A stretch of 64,000 nt of DNA from Chryseobacterium suipulveris (GCF_022811685.1 NZ_CP094532.1:1203501-1267500); one strand, 5' to 3'. Shown: positions 45,025-54,479, counted from the first letter of the stretch. The notes: a model not told the origin generated them from the sequence alone. Translations and numbers: made by a program.

Positions 45025-46785
45025 ATGAAAATAAAAACGAAGCTAACATTAGGTGTCGGACTCCTGTTTGCAATGATAGCATTTCTTACTGTATTAAGTG
45101 CAACCCACATAAATAAGCTATCTAATGATGCTAAGAATATACTGGCAGATAATTACAATACTGTAGATTATTGTCGCCAGATGCTCAATGCACTGAACAG
45201 TGATATTCATAATCCTGAACAACAAAAGAAATTCAGGCAAAGCCTGGAAAAACAAACGAGGACTATCACAGAAGTTGGAGAACAGGAAATTACGGACAAG
45301 ATTAAACAGGATTTTGCACTCATAGTTAATTCTCCTGATGATAGTTCTTTGCTACGAACGATACAGAAGGACATTACCGATGTAATGCTGCTGAATATGC
45401 AGGCAATACAGCGAAAAAATGAGGTAGCAGAAGAAACGGCTGATAGTGCAATTTTGTGGATTGCCATAACAGGGACATTCTGTTTCCTAATAGCGTTCAC
45501 ACTTCTGATAAATCTGCCCTCAAATATTGCTAATCCTATCCGAGAATTAACGGAAAGTATAAAAGAGATAGCTGCAAAAAACTACTCCAGAAGAGTGCAT
45601 TTTGAAGAACACAATGAATACGGGGAGTTAGCCAAATCATTCAACACAATGGCGAAAAAATTAGAAGAATACAGTAATAGTAGCATTGAAAGGCTGATGA
45701 TGGCAAAAAAACGTATCGAAACCCTTATTAACAATATGAGCGAACCGGTTATCGGTTTGGATGAAAAACACACTATTTTATTTATGAATGACATCGCATT
45801 AAAAATAGCGGGCTTACAAAAAGAAAAAGTGATTGGCGCACCCATTCAACACATCGCAGAAGAAAACGACCTTATAAAAACTCTTATAAAAGATTTACCG
45901 GAGAAAGAGACACACGAAAAAAAGATAAAATCTTTTCCTATTAAAATCTATGCAGATAACAAAGAAAGTTATTTCGAGAAAGAAATTATTCCTATCCTGA
46001 TAACACCCACGGGAGAGAAAGAAGAAAAACATATAGGCAACGTAATTCTCCTACAAAACATCACTCCATATAAAGAATTGGATTTTGCAAAAACAAACTT
46101 TATCGCCACTGTTTCACACGAACTAAAAACTCCTATATCATCTATACAGATGAGCTTGCAATTATTAGGAAATAAAAAAGTGGGTGAATTAAATGCGGAG
46201 CAAGAAAGTCTTTTACATAGCATCAATGATGATACAGGGCGATTATTGAAAATTACAGGAGAATTATTGAATATGACACAGGTGGAGAGCGGCACTATTC
46301 AAATAAGTGTTGTTCCGTCTGAAGCCAAAGAAATTGTAGAATATGCTGTAAATGCTACAAAGGCAGCAGCCGAACAAAAGCAAATCAGGTTTGAAATAAA
46401 AATAGCCGATAATTTGCCACAAGTGCTTGCTGATAATGAAAAAACCGCTTGGGTATTAACTAATTTGCTTTCCAATGCAATTCGTTATTCCTATGATAAT
46501 TCAATTATTAGCATTGATGTTAATGCGACAGATAATAAGGTGCGCTTCTCGGTCACGGATACAGGTCAAGGTATTTCCCCACAATATATTGACAAAATAT
46601 TTGACCGATATTTCCGCATACCCGGTACAAAGAAGGAAGGTACAGGATTAGGTCTAAGCATCAGCAAAGAGTTTATTCAGGCACAGGGCGGTGAAATTTC
46701 TGTAAAAAGTGATTTAGGAGCAGGGAGTACTTTTACTTTTTCATTAAACAGCCTGCAAAGCAATAATAATATCAGTTCCACATAG
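45025..46785 (+). CDS. Sensor histidine kinase of the kdp locus
   Basis: This 586-aa inner-membrane kinase has transmembrane helices at ~8-28 and ~150-170, a HAMP linker (PIRELTESIKEIAAKNYSRRV), a PAS domain (~235-350), a HisKA domain with the phospho-histidine in ATVSHELKTPISS (near residue 364), and a HATPase domain (NLLSNAIRYS, DTGQGISPQYIDKIFDRYFR, GTGLGLSISKEF). With the stand-alone KdpD domain before it and the NtrC-type regulator at the other end of the cluster, it likely forms the phosphorelay that controls kdp. Confidence 0.9.
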   Translation: MKIKTKLTLGVGLLFAMIAFLTVLSATHINKLSNDAKNILADNYNTVDYCRQMLNALNSDIHNPEQQKKFRQSLEKQTRTITEVGEQEITDKIKQDFALIVNSPDDSSLLRTIQKDITDVMLLNMQAIQRKNEVAEETADSAILWIAITGTFCFLIAFTLLINLPSNIANPIRELTESIKEIAAKNYSRRVHFEEHNEYGELAKSFNTMAKKLEEYSNSSIERLMMAKKRIETLINNMSEPVIGLDEKHTILFMNDIALKIAGLQKEKVIGAPIQHIAEENDLIKTLIKDLPEKETHEKKIKSFPIKIYADNKESYFEKEIIPILITPTGEKEEKHIGNVILLQNITPYKELDFAKTNFIATVSHELKTPISSIQMSLQLLGNKKVGELNAEQESLLHSINDDTGRLLKITGELLNMTQVESGTIQISVVPSEAKEIVEYAVNATKAAAEQKQIRFEIKIADNLPQVLADNEKTAWVLTNLLSNAIRYSYDNSIISIDVNATDNKVRFSVTDTGQGISPQYIDKIFDRYFRIPGTKKEGTGLGLSISKEFIQAQGGEISVKSDLGAGSTFTFSLNSLQSNNNISST

Positions 46786-46806
46786 TAGATGCTGGACATT
46801 CAGTAA

Positions 46807-46917
46807 ATGGACCGTGTTGAAAATGAAAAAATAATACGGAAATATTATTATGTCAATGATTGCGGAAGACGACCCAATCTTAAATTATCTACATTATGCC
46901 AATTAAACATCAAATAA
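46807..46917 (+). CDS. Possible 36-aa peptide overlapping the RteC-like gene
   Basis: An ATG opens a 36-codon frame (MDRVENEKIIRKYYYVNDCG and on) that overlaps the next start by 22 bases. It could be a coupling leader or chance. No homology is recognised. Confidence 0.25.
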   Translation: MDRVENEKIIRKYYYVNDCGRRPNLKLSTLCQLNIK

Positions 46918-47804
46918 AAAATACAGTTCAATTTCCCGAACATACGGCAGTTCCAAAAGAACAGTCCGAAAATACACTGCTCGACATTTTTCAGGAAGAA
47001 ATTTCCGATAATTTAGCCTATTGTCAGCAACTAATGAATAAAATTTTCTTTCTTCCCTATTCCAAACTGCCCGATTTCTTTTCACACCATTGCGATTTTA
47101 CAACCAACCCAATTAAATGGCTAAACAAATTTGAAAAGCTGATTTCAGAGAACGAAGAAATATTTGTCAGTACGACCAAGCGCGGACGAATGATAAAATG
47201 CTATACCATTATAGAAAGTAAGCGTAAAGAATTAGACATTTTAAGAAACAGGCACACGAAAGTAAAACCGCCAATGCAATACATCAATGCAGAATGTGAG
47301 GAGCGGTATTTCTCATTCAGAGAAGTAAAAAGTAAAGTAAATGCAATGGGTGATTATACAGACAAGATAATGTTCTTAACCAATGAAAAGTTCGATTACG
47401 AACAGGCAAGCATAGATTTTATAAATCCCAAACTACCTGATTATTCAGACCAATGCCAAAAAGAGATAGACCAGATACAACATTTAATCCGTTTAACCGA
47501 TGAGTTTTCTAAACAGCAGATGCAGAAGAATACAAACGGCATTCCATTTAACAAGCTCAAAATAAACTGCAATATCAATCAATTGGTAGATATATTTTAT
47601 CAATTACATAGAGAATTGTTTACAGGCGGCAAACCCATTATTGACGGCAATATAAATGATTTCGTTGCTGTTATTGTAAATTCATTTATAGATAAAGACG
47701 GCAGGGAATTAAGTCCCGAAACAGTAAAAACAATGCTTACACCGTCAAAGACCGATAAACGCCCCAAACCCCACAAAAGAATAGACATTGATAAAATGTT
47801 GTAA
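46896..47804 (+). CDS. RteC-like protein
   Basis: The 302-aa soluble protein resembles the RteC family of Bacteroidota conjugative elements, chiefly in its C-terminal third (KINCNINQLVDIFYQLHREL, then ELSPETVKTMLTPSKTDKRP). RteC controls excision genes of CTnDOT-type elements; whether this distant relative does so is inference. It is the first gene of the replication-type module (RteC-like, HTH, VapE) of island B. Confidence 0.65.
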   Translation: MPIKHQIKNTVQFPEHTAVPKEQSENTLLDIFQEEISDNLAYCQQLMNKIFFLPYSKLPDFFSHHCDFTTNPIKWLNKFEKLISENEEIFVSTTKRGRMIKCYTIIESKRKELDILRNRHTKVKPPMQYINAECEERYFSFREVKSKVNAMGDYTDKIMFLTNEKFDYEQASIDFINPKLPDYSDQCQKEIDQIQHLIRLTDEFSKQQMQKNTNGIPFNKLKINCNINQLVDIFYQLHRELFTGGKPIIDGNINDFVAVIVNSFIDKDGRELSPETVKTMLTPSKTDKRPKPHKRIDIDKML

Positions 47805-47893
47805 ATAAATCTTGTCCCGAAAGACCAAGTACGGACATTATGACTTTTTTATGTTGCTGTCCTTTGCTTCCACAATCATAAATATTTATACAA

Positions 47894-48175
47894 ATGGAAG
47901 CAATTATTTTATCAAAAGACCAATACACAGAGTTGGTAGCAAGGTTGGACGAAATTACCCAACGCCTTAATGCAAAGAACGAACCTAAAAAGGACACGTT
48001 TTTAGACAATCAGGAGTTTTTAATGCTGATGAAAATTTCCAAACGTACTGCCCAAACGTGGCGGGACGAGGGGCGTATTTCATTCTCACAAGTTGGCAAC
48101 AAAATTTATTACAAGCTGTCAGACGTTGAAAAGCTGTTACAGGAACATTACAACAAAGCATTTGCTAAAAAGTAA
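47894..48175 (+). CDS. Helix-turn-helix (excisionase-like) DNA-binding protein
   Basis: The 93-aa protein has a winged HTH of the MerR/excisionase type at residues ~36-88 (DNQEFLMLMKISKRTAQTWR, then VGNKIYYKLSDVEKLLQEHY) behind a short helical N-terminus. Such proteins often bind iterons or att sites of integrative elements. It lies 33 bases upstream of the primase gene. Confidence 0.82.
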   Translation: MEAIILSKDQYTELVARLDEITQRLNAKNEPKKDTFLDNQEFLMLMKISKRTAQTWRDEGRISFSQVGNKIYYKLSDVEKLLQEHYNKAFAKK

Positions 48176-48208
48176 TGCAGGTAAGAGTTTCAGAACAATA
48201 AAAAACGT

Positions 48209-50389
48209 TTGACTATGGTAGCAAGTATTTTTAAAAACTTCAATGAAGTGGTAGAGAACCAAAAAATCATTGAGGTATTGAACGACATCAAAACAGGTAA
48301 GTATATCAATGTGATAACTTATTTAAGAAAGTCATTGGCAGAAAGCAAAATGGACGCATACGAAAGGGCAAAGAAATCTTTGCCCGCTTTCACGCCTTCG
48401 GCTTCCTTTAAAGGTGGCAGAAAATTAGAGTTTGTTACACAATATACCCAAATCGTAGTATTAGACATAGACAAGCTCACAAAAGAACAATTAACCAATG
48501 CTAAAGCATTGGCACAGGAAACGCCCTATACTTATTCGGCTTTTATCAGTCCATCGGGAAACGGTTTAAAAATCTTTGTTCGTGTAAATTCATCACAGGA
48601 AAACCACAAAGAAGCGTTTATAGCACTTCAAAAATTCTATGAAGAATTTTTATCGTTACCCATTGACAAATCGGGCAAAGACGTTACACGCCTTTGCTTT
48701 GTGTCTTACGACACCGATTTGTATTTGAATGAAAATGCAACCGTATATCCTGTAATTTCAACCGAAGATTTAAGCCCATACTTTAACCAAGAGCAGGGAG
48801 CAGAACCCGAACCGCCAACCATTGCAAGCAATGGTTTTTCTACCGAAAAATTTAGTAATGATTATTTGGCAACGTATGAACATTGCGTAAGATTTACCGA
48901 GAAGAAAGAAAGCTATGTAAATGGCAATAGAAACAACTTTGTGCATTTATTGGCTTGCAACCTTAATCGTAAAGGAGTGCCATTGCCTATGGCAATGGGC
49001 TATATTCTTTCTGATTATAATTATGATGCAAAGGAAGTAGCAACAACGGTAAACAGTGCCTATAACAACACCTACGAACATAACAAAAGCACCTTATCCA
49101 TTTCGCCAAATGGCGAAATTTCCGAGCAATCCAAAAGCATAAAATCATCTGAAGATGATACAGACGAGGAAGAAGAAAAACCGAGTTTCATAGACCGATT
49201 GGAAACCTTTTTGAATTACCGTTATAGCTTTCGCTATAACGTAGTTTCGGGAAAGTTGGAGTACAAGGCTACCAAAGCTACGCTTTGGAAACCTGTAACG
49301 GATTTTGTAGAAAATTCCGTATTGAGAGAAATACTCAAAGCAAAAGTAAAATGTAACATCAACACATTACGCAATTTGTTACGTTCCGATTATTGCGAAC
49401 AGTTCGACCCATTCAAAAATTATTTTGATAACCTGTCGAACAATGAAGATGAAACCGACTACATCACAGAGCTTGCCAATACTATTACAACGACAAAGCA
49501 GGATTTATGGCAGGTATGTTTTAAAAAATGGTTTGTCGCAATGGTGGCTTGTGTAACCAATGATAAAGCAATAAATCAGACCGTAATTGTATTTAGTGGC
49601 AAACAAGGCGTAGGAAAAACAACGTGGATAGAAAAGCTGATACCAAAGCCTTTAAAGGATTATATGTTTTCAGGTACAATAAACCCAAACAATAAAGACA
49701 CCTTGATACATTTAGCGGAATGTATGCTTATCAATTTGGACGAACTCGAAAACTTAAACCGTACCGAAATCGGTACGTTAAAAGAGCTGATAACAAAAAC
49801 GCATATCCGTATGCGTAAAGCATACGGACACAACAACGAAACCCTACCACGCAGGGCATCGTTTGCAGGTAGTGTAAACACTGCCCAATTCCTAAATGAT
49901 ACAACAGGTTCGAGGCGTTTCCTATGTTTTGAAGTGGAACACATCGAGTACACACATAACATTGACATCAACCAAGCGTATGCACAGGCAAGGCAACTCT
50001 ATAAAGACGGTTTCCGTTATTGGTTCAATCAGGAAGAAATAAAAGAAATCAACCTGAACAACGAACAATACCAAATCCGAAGCCCCGAAGAAGAATTGCT
50101 TTTAACGTGGTTTGAATTAGCCGACAGAGATACAGCAAACAATTTTCTGAACACCACACAGATAGCCACCAAATTAGCAGAGCGGGCAAAGCTGAACATC
50201 ACAGACGGTACAGTTATGAAGTTAGGCAAAGCATTGAAGAAACACGGTTATTTAAGGTTATCCAAAAAAAGCGGTTATGTGTATGCCGTAAAAGAATTGA
50301 CTTGGGAAGAAGTGGACAATCAAAACAGGGAAAAAGAACCACCACCCGAACCGCCCAAACCACCAGAGCAAACAGGATTACCGTTCTGA
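48209..50389 (+). CDS. VirE-N/BT4734-type primase with VapE-like helicase
   Basis: The 726-aa protein has an N-terminal BT4734/VirE-N-like domain (residues ~40-190, VVLDIDKLTKEQLTNAKALA, SPSGNGLKIFVRV) and a C-terminal VapE-family superfamily-3-like ATPase with Walker A SGKQGVGKTTW (near 462-472), LINLDELENL and a GSRRFLCFEV arginine-finger segment. It probably starts replication of the island after excision. Two inverted-iteron units lie directly downstream, a plausible origin. VapE proteins are also frequent in phage satellites. Confidence 0.85.
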   Translation: MTMVASIFKNFNEVVENQKIIEVLNDIKTGKYINVITYLRKSLAESKMDAYERAKKSLPAFTPSASFKGGRKLEFVTQYTQIVVLDIDKLTKEQLTNAKALAQETPYTYSAFISPSGNGLKIFVRVNSSQENHKEAFIALQKFYEEFLSLPIDKSGKDVTRLCFVSYDTDLYLNENATVYPVISTEDLSPYFNQEQGAEPEPPTIASNGFSTEKFSNDYLATYEHCVRFTEKKESYVNGNRNNFVHLLACNLNRKGVPLPMAMGYILSDYNYDAKEVATTVNSAYNNTYEHNKSTLSISPNGEISEQSKSIKSSEDDTDEEEEKPSFIDRLETFLNYRYSFRYNVVSGKLEYKATKATLWKPVTDFVENSVLREILKAKVKCNINTLRNLLRSDYCEQFDPFKNYFDNLSNNEDETDYITELANTITTTKQDLWQVCFKKWFVAMVACVTNDKAINQTVIVFSGKQGVGKTTWIEKLIPKPLKDYMFSGTINPNNKDTLIHLAECMLINLDELENLNRTEIGTLKELITKTHIRMRKAYGHNNETLPRRASFAGSVNTAQFLNDTTGSRRFLCFEVEHIEYTHNIDINQAYAQARQLYKDGFRYWFNQEEIKEINLNNEQYQIRSPEEELLLTWFELADRDTANNFLNTTQIATKLAERAKLNITDGTVMKLGKALKKHGYLRLSKKSGYVYAVKELTWEEVDNQNREKEPPPEPPKPPEQTGLPF

Positions 50390-50393
50390 ATTT

Positions 50394-50420
50394 CTAAAAG
50401 GTGCAAAATGCACCTTTTTT
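50394..50420 (+). terminator. Terminator of the primase gene
   Basis: AAAAGGTGCA-AAA-TGCACCTTTTTT directly after the stop is a perfect hairpin with a T run. Confidence 0.85.
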
Positions 50421-50433
50421 CATTATATGGAGT

Positions 50434-50637
50434 GGATAAGTAAGATAACCTTTTTTGAACAAAAAGAATTTTCATTTTTTAGCTTCGCTAAAAAACAAGC
50501 CAAAACAATACAATATAAAGCAAACTAACCTTTACACTTCATTATTTTACTTCCGATAATCCCGATAAATCATTTTTTTTAATTCCTGCGGAATAAAAAA
50601 ATATTCTTTTACTGAAATGTAGTTATCCTACTTATCT
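50434..50637. repeat. Inverted-iteron unit 5 (~204 bp)
   Basis: The left arm is GGATAAGTAAGATAACC, and the right arm is GTTATCCTACTTATC. The interior includes a small palindrome TTTTTTAGCTTCGCTAAAAAA. It follows the primase terminator at once and is the first of two units in the 50390-51030 gap. Confidence 0.78.
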
Positions 50638-50761
50638 TCTTATTTTGCGTTGAATTGCATTACTATAATAATAGTATAGAATGAATAATTTTTGTTCATT
50701 CAAATACGCTTCGCTTTTTGATTTTAATTCGGTGCAGAATGCACCTCATTACATTAGTTTA

Positions 50762-50967
50762 GGGGGATAAGTAAGATAACCTTTTTCGGGCAAAAACATT
50801 TTTTATTTTTTATCTGCGATAAAAAACAAACCATAACAAAACTATTCGGTGCAAATGGAAACCTGCGGTTTACCATTTTGCCCTCATACAGCCCAATAAA
50901 TCAGTTTTTATATTTCTGCGAAATACAAAAAAATCTTTTTGGCAAAAGTTACTTATCCTACTTACTT
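50762..50967. repeat. Inverted-iteron unit 6 (~206 bp)
   Basis: The left arm is GGGGATAAGTAAGATAACC, and the right arm is GTTACTTATCCTACTTACTT. It is a close relative of unit 5, with TTTTTTATCTGCGATAAAAAA in the same interior place. Between the two units (50638-50761) only AT-rich DNA and a GGTGCAGAATGCACC palindrome (about 50731) are seen. Confidence 0.78.
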
Positions 50968-50973
50968 AAAAAG

Positions 50974-51010
50974 AAATAGGCTATTCTGAAATACAGAATA
51001 GCCTATTTTG
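50974..51010 (-). terminator. Bidirectional terminator before the small-gene cluster
   Basis: AAATAGGCTATTCTG pairs with CAGAATAGCCTATTT across a 5-base loop. A/T runs on both sides allow use from either strand; it ends the minus-strand genes at 51031-51840. Confidence 0.82.
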
Positions 51011-51030
51011 TAAAAAAAATAAGATACATC

Positions 51031-51204
51031 TTATTTTTCTTTGCGAACACCTTTAAATGGTGTACCGTCTTTCTTGACATCCATAAAACGTCCAGTATCA
51101 CTATCTCTTTTTACCCAAGTTTCAGTTTTTGGATTATATGTTTGACTTCTGTCTCTTACGGCACCATTTCTATGCCCGTCACCTTTAGGAGGATTAGTTG
51201 CCAT
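51031..51204 (-). CDS. Small basic protein, 57 aa
   Basis: The start at 51204 (MATNPPKGDGHRNGAVRDRS) follows AAAGGA. An in-frame ATG at 51246 would add 14 residues that overlap the upstream gene and look unlike coding. The product is hydrophilic, glycine- and lysine-rich, with the pattern QTYNPKTETWVKRDSDTGRF. Similar short proteins accompany DUF1508 genes in many bacteria; the function is unknown. Confidence 0.65.
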   Translation of the reverse strand: MATNPPKGDGHRNGAVRDRSQTYNPKTETWVKRDSDTGRFMDVKKDGTPFKGVRKEK

Positions 51205-51229
51205 TTCCTTTAAATTTAAAAGTTGATAC

Positions 51230-51556
51230 TTAAGATAAATCTTCAATTACTGCGTTTGGAGCATATCGCTTTACGGCTTCTATACCATTGTCTCGATTGT
51301 AGGTTGATGAATACATTTCACTCGTTCCCAATACTTGGTAGTTATTAGAGTTCTGAGTAAAATAAGGTTCATTTCTTACCGATGTCAATCGTCTAAAGTT
51401 AGCATCAGCAACACTAACTTTACTGCTCGCAATACCGCCTTGGCAGTTTTGCTTTGTAGTATAAGTTTCACTTGTTAATAGGGTTTCTCCATTTGGAGCT
51501 TTTAAAACCCACCAATATTGTCCGTTGGACGTTTTACGAATAATGTACTTTGACAT
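51230..51556 (-). CDS. DUF1508 (YegP-type) protein
   Basis: The 108-aa product consists of two DUF1508 repeats, residues ~2-52 (YIIRKTSNGQYWWVLKAPNG, QNCQGGIASSKVS) and ~58-105 (EPYFTQNSNNYQVLGTSEMY). The first repeat keeps the aromatic core; the second is less typical. YegP-like proteins have no established function. It sits in a minus-strand cluster of three small genes. Confidence 0.8.
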   Translation of the reverse strand: MSKYIIRKTSNGQYWWVLKAPNGETLLTSETYTTKQNCQGGIASSKVSVADANFRRLTSVRNEPYFTQNSNNYQVLGTSEMYSSTYNRDNGIEAVKRYAPNAVIEDLS

Positions 51557-51579
51557 TTTTTTAAATTTTAATTAGTTAA

Positions 51580-51840
51580 TCAATTGTAATTGTACCTTTT
51601 CCAAGGTATTCTAGATGGATGCACATTTGCTAAGAAGTTTACAATATCTGTTCTTCCTTGATACCTTGGAACACCACGGCTGTTTTGAGCCATCAAAATG
51701 ATTGGCATTCTCGGAAAAATAGTTTGAAAACCGCTTCTTGCATTGTTACACTCTGAAGGGCTATTCAATACGTATTCTTTTACTACAACAATAGCAAATG
51801 ATACACCTTGCTCTTTTATTACTGCTCCTTCGAACGTCAT
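51580..51840 (-). CDS. Hypothetical protein, 86 aa
   Basis: It starts MTFEGAVIKEQGVSFAIVVV and ends in a basic tail. The alternating hydrophobic N-terminal half suggests a small alpha/beta fold. The family is not recognised, though I have an impression of similar proteins near stress genes. It is the first gene of the minus-strand cluster. Confidence 0.6.
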   Translation of the reverse strand: MTFEGAVIKEQGVSFAIVVVKEYVLNSPSECNNARSGFQTIFPRMPIILMAQNSRGVPRYQGRTDIVNFLANVHPSRIPWKRYNYN

Positions 51841-51960
51841 AAAATGTAATTTTAAATTATTAAAAACTTATCCTCTACATTCACGGAGTTAGGAATTTTA
51901 CCCGGTGCGTACTTTTTATTGAAAAACTAATTAAAATCTATGTTTATTAAAATAAACAGT

Positions 51961-51968
51961 TACTTTTG
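51961..51968 (+). promoter_or_regulatory. Putative -7 box of a small RNA
   Basis: TACTTTTG matches TAnnTTTG in a gap without a gene on this strand. Transcription would begin at about 51975, upstream of a structured stretch that ends in a terminator. Confidence 0.4.
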
Positions 51969-51974
51969 CAAAAC

Positions 51975-52091
51975 GAAACTTTTCAATATTGGAATGCCAA
52001 AGGGTTACCAACCCCGATAAGCTACACACTGCTTTCTACATTCCGGTTTAAATTATTGTCTTAAAAGCTGGAACTTTTAAGACATTTTTTT
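51975..52091 (+). ncRNA. Candidate structured small RNA (~115 nt)
   Basis: Between the TACTTTTG box and the terminator there is a closing stem GGAATG/CATTCC (51991-51996 with 52039-52044) enclosing a hairpin GGGTT-ACC-AACCC. The layout of promoter, folded core and terminator is that of an independent small RNA. No known family is recognised, and the reading frames within it are short. Confidence 0.4.
52058..52091 (+). terminator. Terminator between the small genes and the subtilase gene
   Basis: GTCTTAAAAG-CTGGAA-CTTTTAAGAC is followed by seven T on the plus strand. On the minus strand the tail is weaker, but it could also end the subtilase transcript. Confidence 0.75.
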
Positions 52092-52112
52092 GTCTTTTTT
52101 TGTTGGTAATTT

Positions 52113-54476
52113 TTATCCATTTAATCTAATTCTTACTTCTTCTCTTATTTTTACGTTGCTATGAACGAAACTAAAATTGTTCAAGAGCTGCGTAACTTCA
52201 TTGTAAATATTTCCTCTTTTTTTTGTGTCCTTAATTGTTATGACCAAACAAAATTCTTGGCTCGGAACGGTTTTTTGAATTTCACACTTACTTTCCGTAA
52301 AATGCCTGAAAAGTCCTTCAAGTTTCAAGTACCAATTCTTAGGTGCTTTTAAAAACTTATCTTTATTAGTTGGTGTGAAATCATCAAAATTTACACTCCA
52401 TTTTTTTACAGGTTGGAATTTATCCCCATAAGATAGCAGCATTCTTTCACTTGCAAACGAAGTCTCAAAATCCTTCATAGCCTTTTTACTGTAAACGCTT
52501 GTTGCTAAAACATTTTGCCTTCCATCTGCTCCAATTGGGTTTTTAACCCTTGGTTGAGTTATATCTTTTTCAATTTTTTCATCATAGCTTCCTAAATAGA
52601 CATCAATATTCGATTGGCAATATTCAGCTCCTTGTGATACTTCCAAAATAGGAGAGGTTACAAGTGTTACGGTAAGTTCTCCATAAAAATATCCTTCGTC
52701 ATCTATCATACTTTGTGGAAATGGAAAATCAAGAATATCAATGAAAGAACCTTTCTCTATGTTGTCTTGGAGGATTAATGTAATTTCATTGGGTTGATTA
52801 AACAAAATATCGTTGATATTTGATGGCATTCCAAATCCTGCTGCATCAATTTTTTCTGCAATGGTCATTCTCATTTCTTCTGGATACTTTGCAGAATGTA
52901 TTACAAGTGCTTTCAAAAGAAGAGGGTTAAACTCTTCACTTAACATTGAATGAACGCCTGCCGTTATAGCCGCAATACGAGGTGTAGAAAAACTGGTTCC
53001 CACTTGTTTTGCTAAACTTCCATCTGAAGAGAAAGATTTAACAGGGTTAATAACAAGTTTGTTGGTGTTATCTAAACCAGCATTTCCACCAAAATGAACA
53101 ACATCAGGTTTTATCAAATTTGATGGTCCTGGGCCAATTCTTGAAAAAGGAGATGAATTGTTTTTCTCGGCGTAATCTGTAGCCAACTTGTCGTGAGCAA
53201 TAGAACCAACTACAAGTCCTCTAACTGTATCGGCAGATTTGGCTATTCTGCTTTTTGGTGCATTAATTCTAAAATTATTACAATTGCCTGCAGATTTGCA
53301 TATCAAAACATTGTTTTCTTCTTGAATTTCATCTAATGCCTTTGCAAAATCTGAAAATTCATATAAATCGGCTTCTCTGTCCGTCCCAAGAGATAAATTC
53401 CATATTTTTATTTCATTATGGTCAGTGATTGCTTCCCTAATGTTTTCAATTAATTCGTCCTCAAATATTTTTTGTTTACTCAAATCAGGCATTACTATGG
53501 CTTCAAACAATTTACACCCTTCAAAACCAGTGTAGTCTTTACCTTCCAAATTATCGCCGTATAACAAAACGCCAGCTACAAAAGTACCGTGTCCTTTATT
53601 AATATAATCTTCGTGATATTTGGTGAAACTTTTATTGTGCAGCCAAGGAATAAGGTGTGGAATGTTTGAAATCCCTGTATCAAGAACTCCTACAACTGGA
53701 TAATTCGCACCTTCCTTTGGCTGTTTTATTTCAATAACATTTTCTTCTGTCAATTCATCTAAGGTCAGGCTATAAGTAGGCATTTCTGTAATTAGCTGAA
53801 TGCCGTCAAAGTCACGCAATTCGTCAAAATCATCGGTAGTTACCTTGCTAATTCTGAAAATGTTTAATTCGTCTGAATATTCAGCTTTTTCAAATTCAAT
53901 ATTGTTGTCTCTACAGTACTTTTCGAAACTTCTGATAAGGATATTGTTCAAATCGGCATTGCCGTAATTGAATAGTTTTACTTTATATACTTGCTCTTCA
54001 TCTTCTTCCTCAATGTCAATTTGAGGTTTAAATTCTTCTATGTTATTAATCGCTGAAATACCTATTTGATGAGTATAATTTGGAAGTTCAAAATTGACAC
54101 TTGAGAATTTTTTTAAAATGCCTTTTAGGTCATTTTCGTTGTCGATTTTAATCAATACTTCATCTTCACCGCTCACACCAATTATATTCAGCTTACCAAC
54201 ATTGAAAAGATTACCAATTTCTTTTCTGTAGGTTTTAGCTAAAGCATCGCCATTTACCTTTAGTTTTACTACTGAAGGTATATAGTTGTTCTTTTTAACT
54301 TTTTCGGCTAATGAAGTGGAAACTTCTGCCAAGACTGTTTTAATATACTCTGATTTCTCTCTTAACTGTCCTTGAGAAGCCCATTTAGGGATTGTTTGAC
54401 CTCCGCCAGCTTCTGTTCCCATTTCATCTTTCTGTCTTTTCTGAAAGAATTTAATTGGCAAATTTTTATTTTCCAT
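52113..54476 (-). CDS. Subtilisin-family (S8) serine protease
   Basis: The 787-aa protein has an intact catalytic triad: D266 (VVGVLDTGIS), H296 (GHGTFVAGV) and S495 (VGTSFSTPRIAA), with the oxyanion Asn near 399 (KSAGNCNN). There is no signal peptide, so it acts in the cytoplasm. A ~255-residue N-terminal region and a ~290-residue C-terminal region have no recognised domain. It starts 3 bases after the stop of an AAA+ ATPase gene, so the two form an operon. The pairing suggests a controlled intracellular protease, possibly a defence or toxin-like module. Confidence 0.85.
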   Translation of the reverse strand: MENKNLPIKFFQKRQKDEMGTEAGGGQTIPKWASQGQLREKSEYIKTVLAEVSTSLAEKVKKNNYIPSVVKLKVNGDALAKTYRKEIGNLFNVGKLNIIGVSGEDEVLIKIDNENDLKGILKKFSSVNFELPNYTHQIGISAINNIEEFKPQIDIEEEDEEQVYKVKLFNYGNADLNNILIRSFEKYCRDNNIEFEKAEYSDELNIFRISKVTTDDFDELRDFDGIQLITEMPTYSLTLDELTEENVIEIKQPKEGANYPVVGVLDTGISNIPHLIPWLHNKSFTKYHEDYINKGHGTFVAGVLLYGDNLEGKDYTGFEGCKLFEAIVMPDLSKQKIFEDELIENIREAITDHNEIKIWNLSLGTDREADLYEFSDFAKALDEIQEENNVLICKSAGNCNNFRINAPKSRIAKSADTVRGLVVGSIAHDKLATDYAEKNNSSPFSRIGPGPSNLIKPDVVHFGGNAGLDNTNKLVINPVKSFSSDGSLAKQVGTSFSTPRIAAITAGVHSMLSEEFNPLLLKALVIHSAKYPEEMRMTIAEKIDAAGFGMPSNINDILFNQPNEITLILQDNIEKGSFIDILDFPFPQSMIDDEGYFYGELTVTLVTSPILEVSQGAEYCQSNIDVYLGSYDEKIEKDITQPRVKNPIGADGRQNVLATSVYSKKAMKDFETSFASERMLLSYGDKFQPVKKWSVNFDDFTPTNKDKFLKAPKNWYLKLEGLFRHFTESKCEIQKTVPSQEFCLVITIKDTKKRGNIYNEVTQLLNNFSFVHSNVKIREEVRIRLNG

Positions 54477-54479
54477 AGT

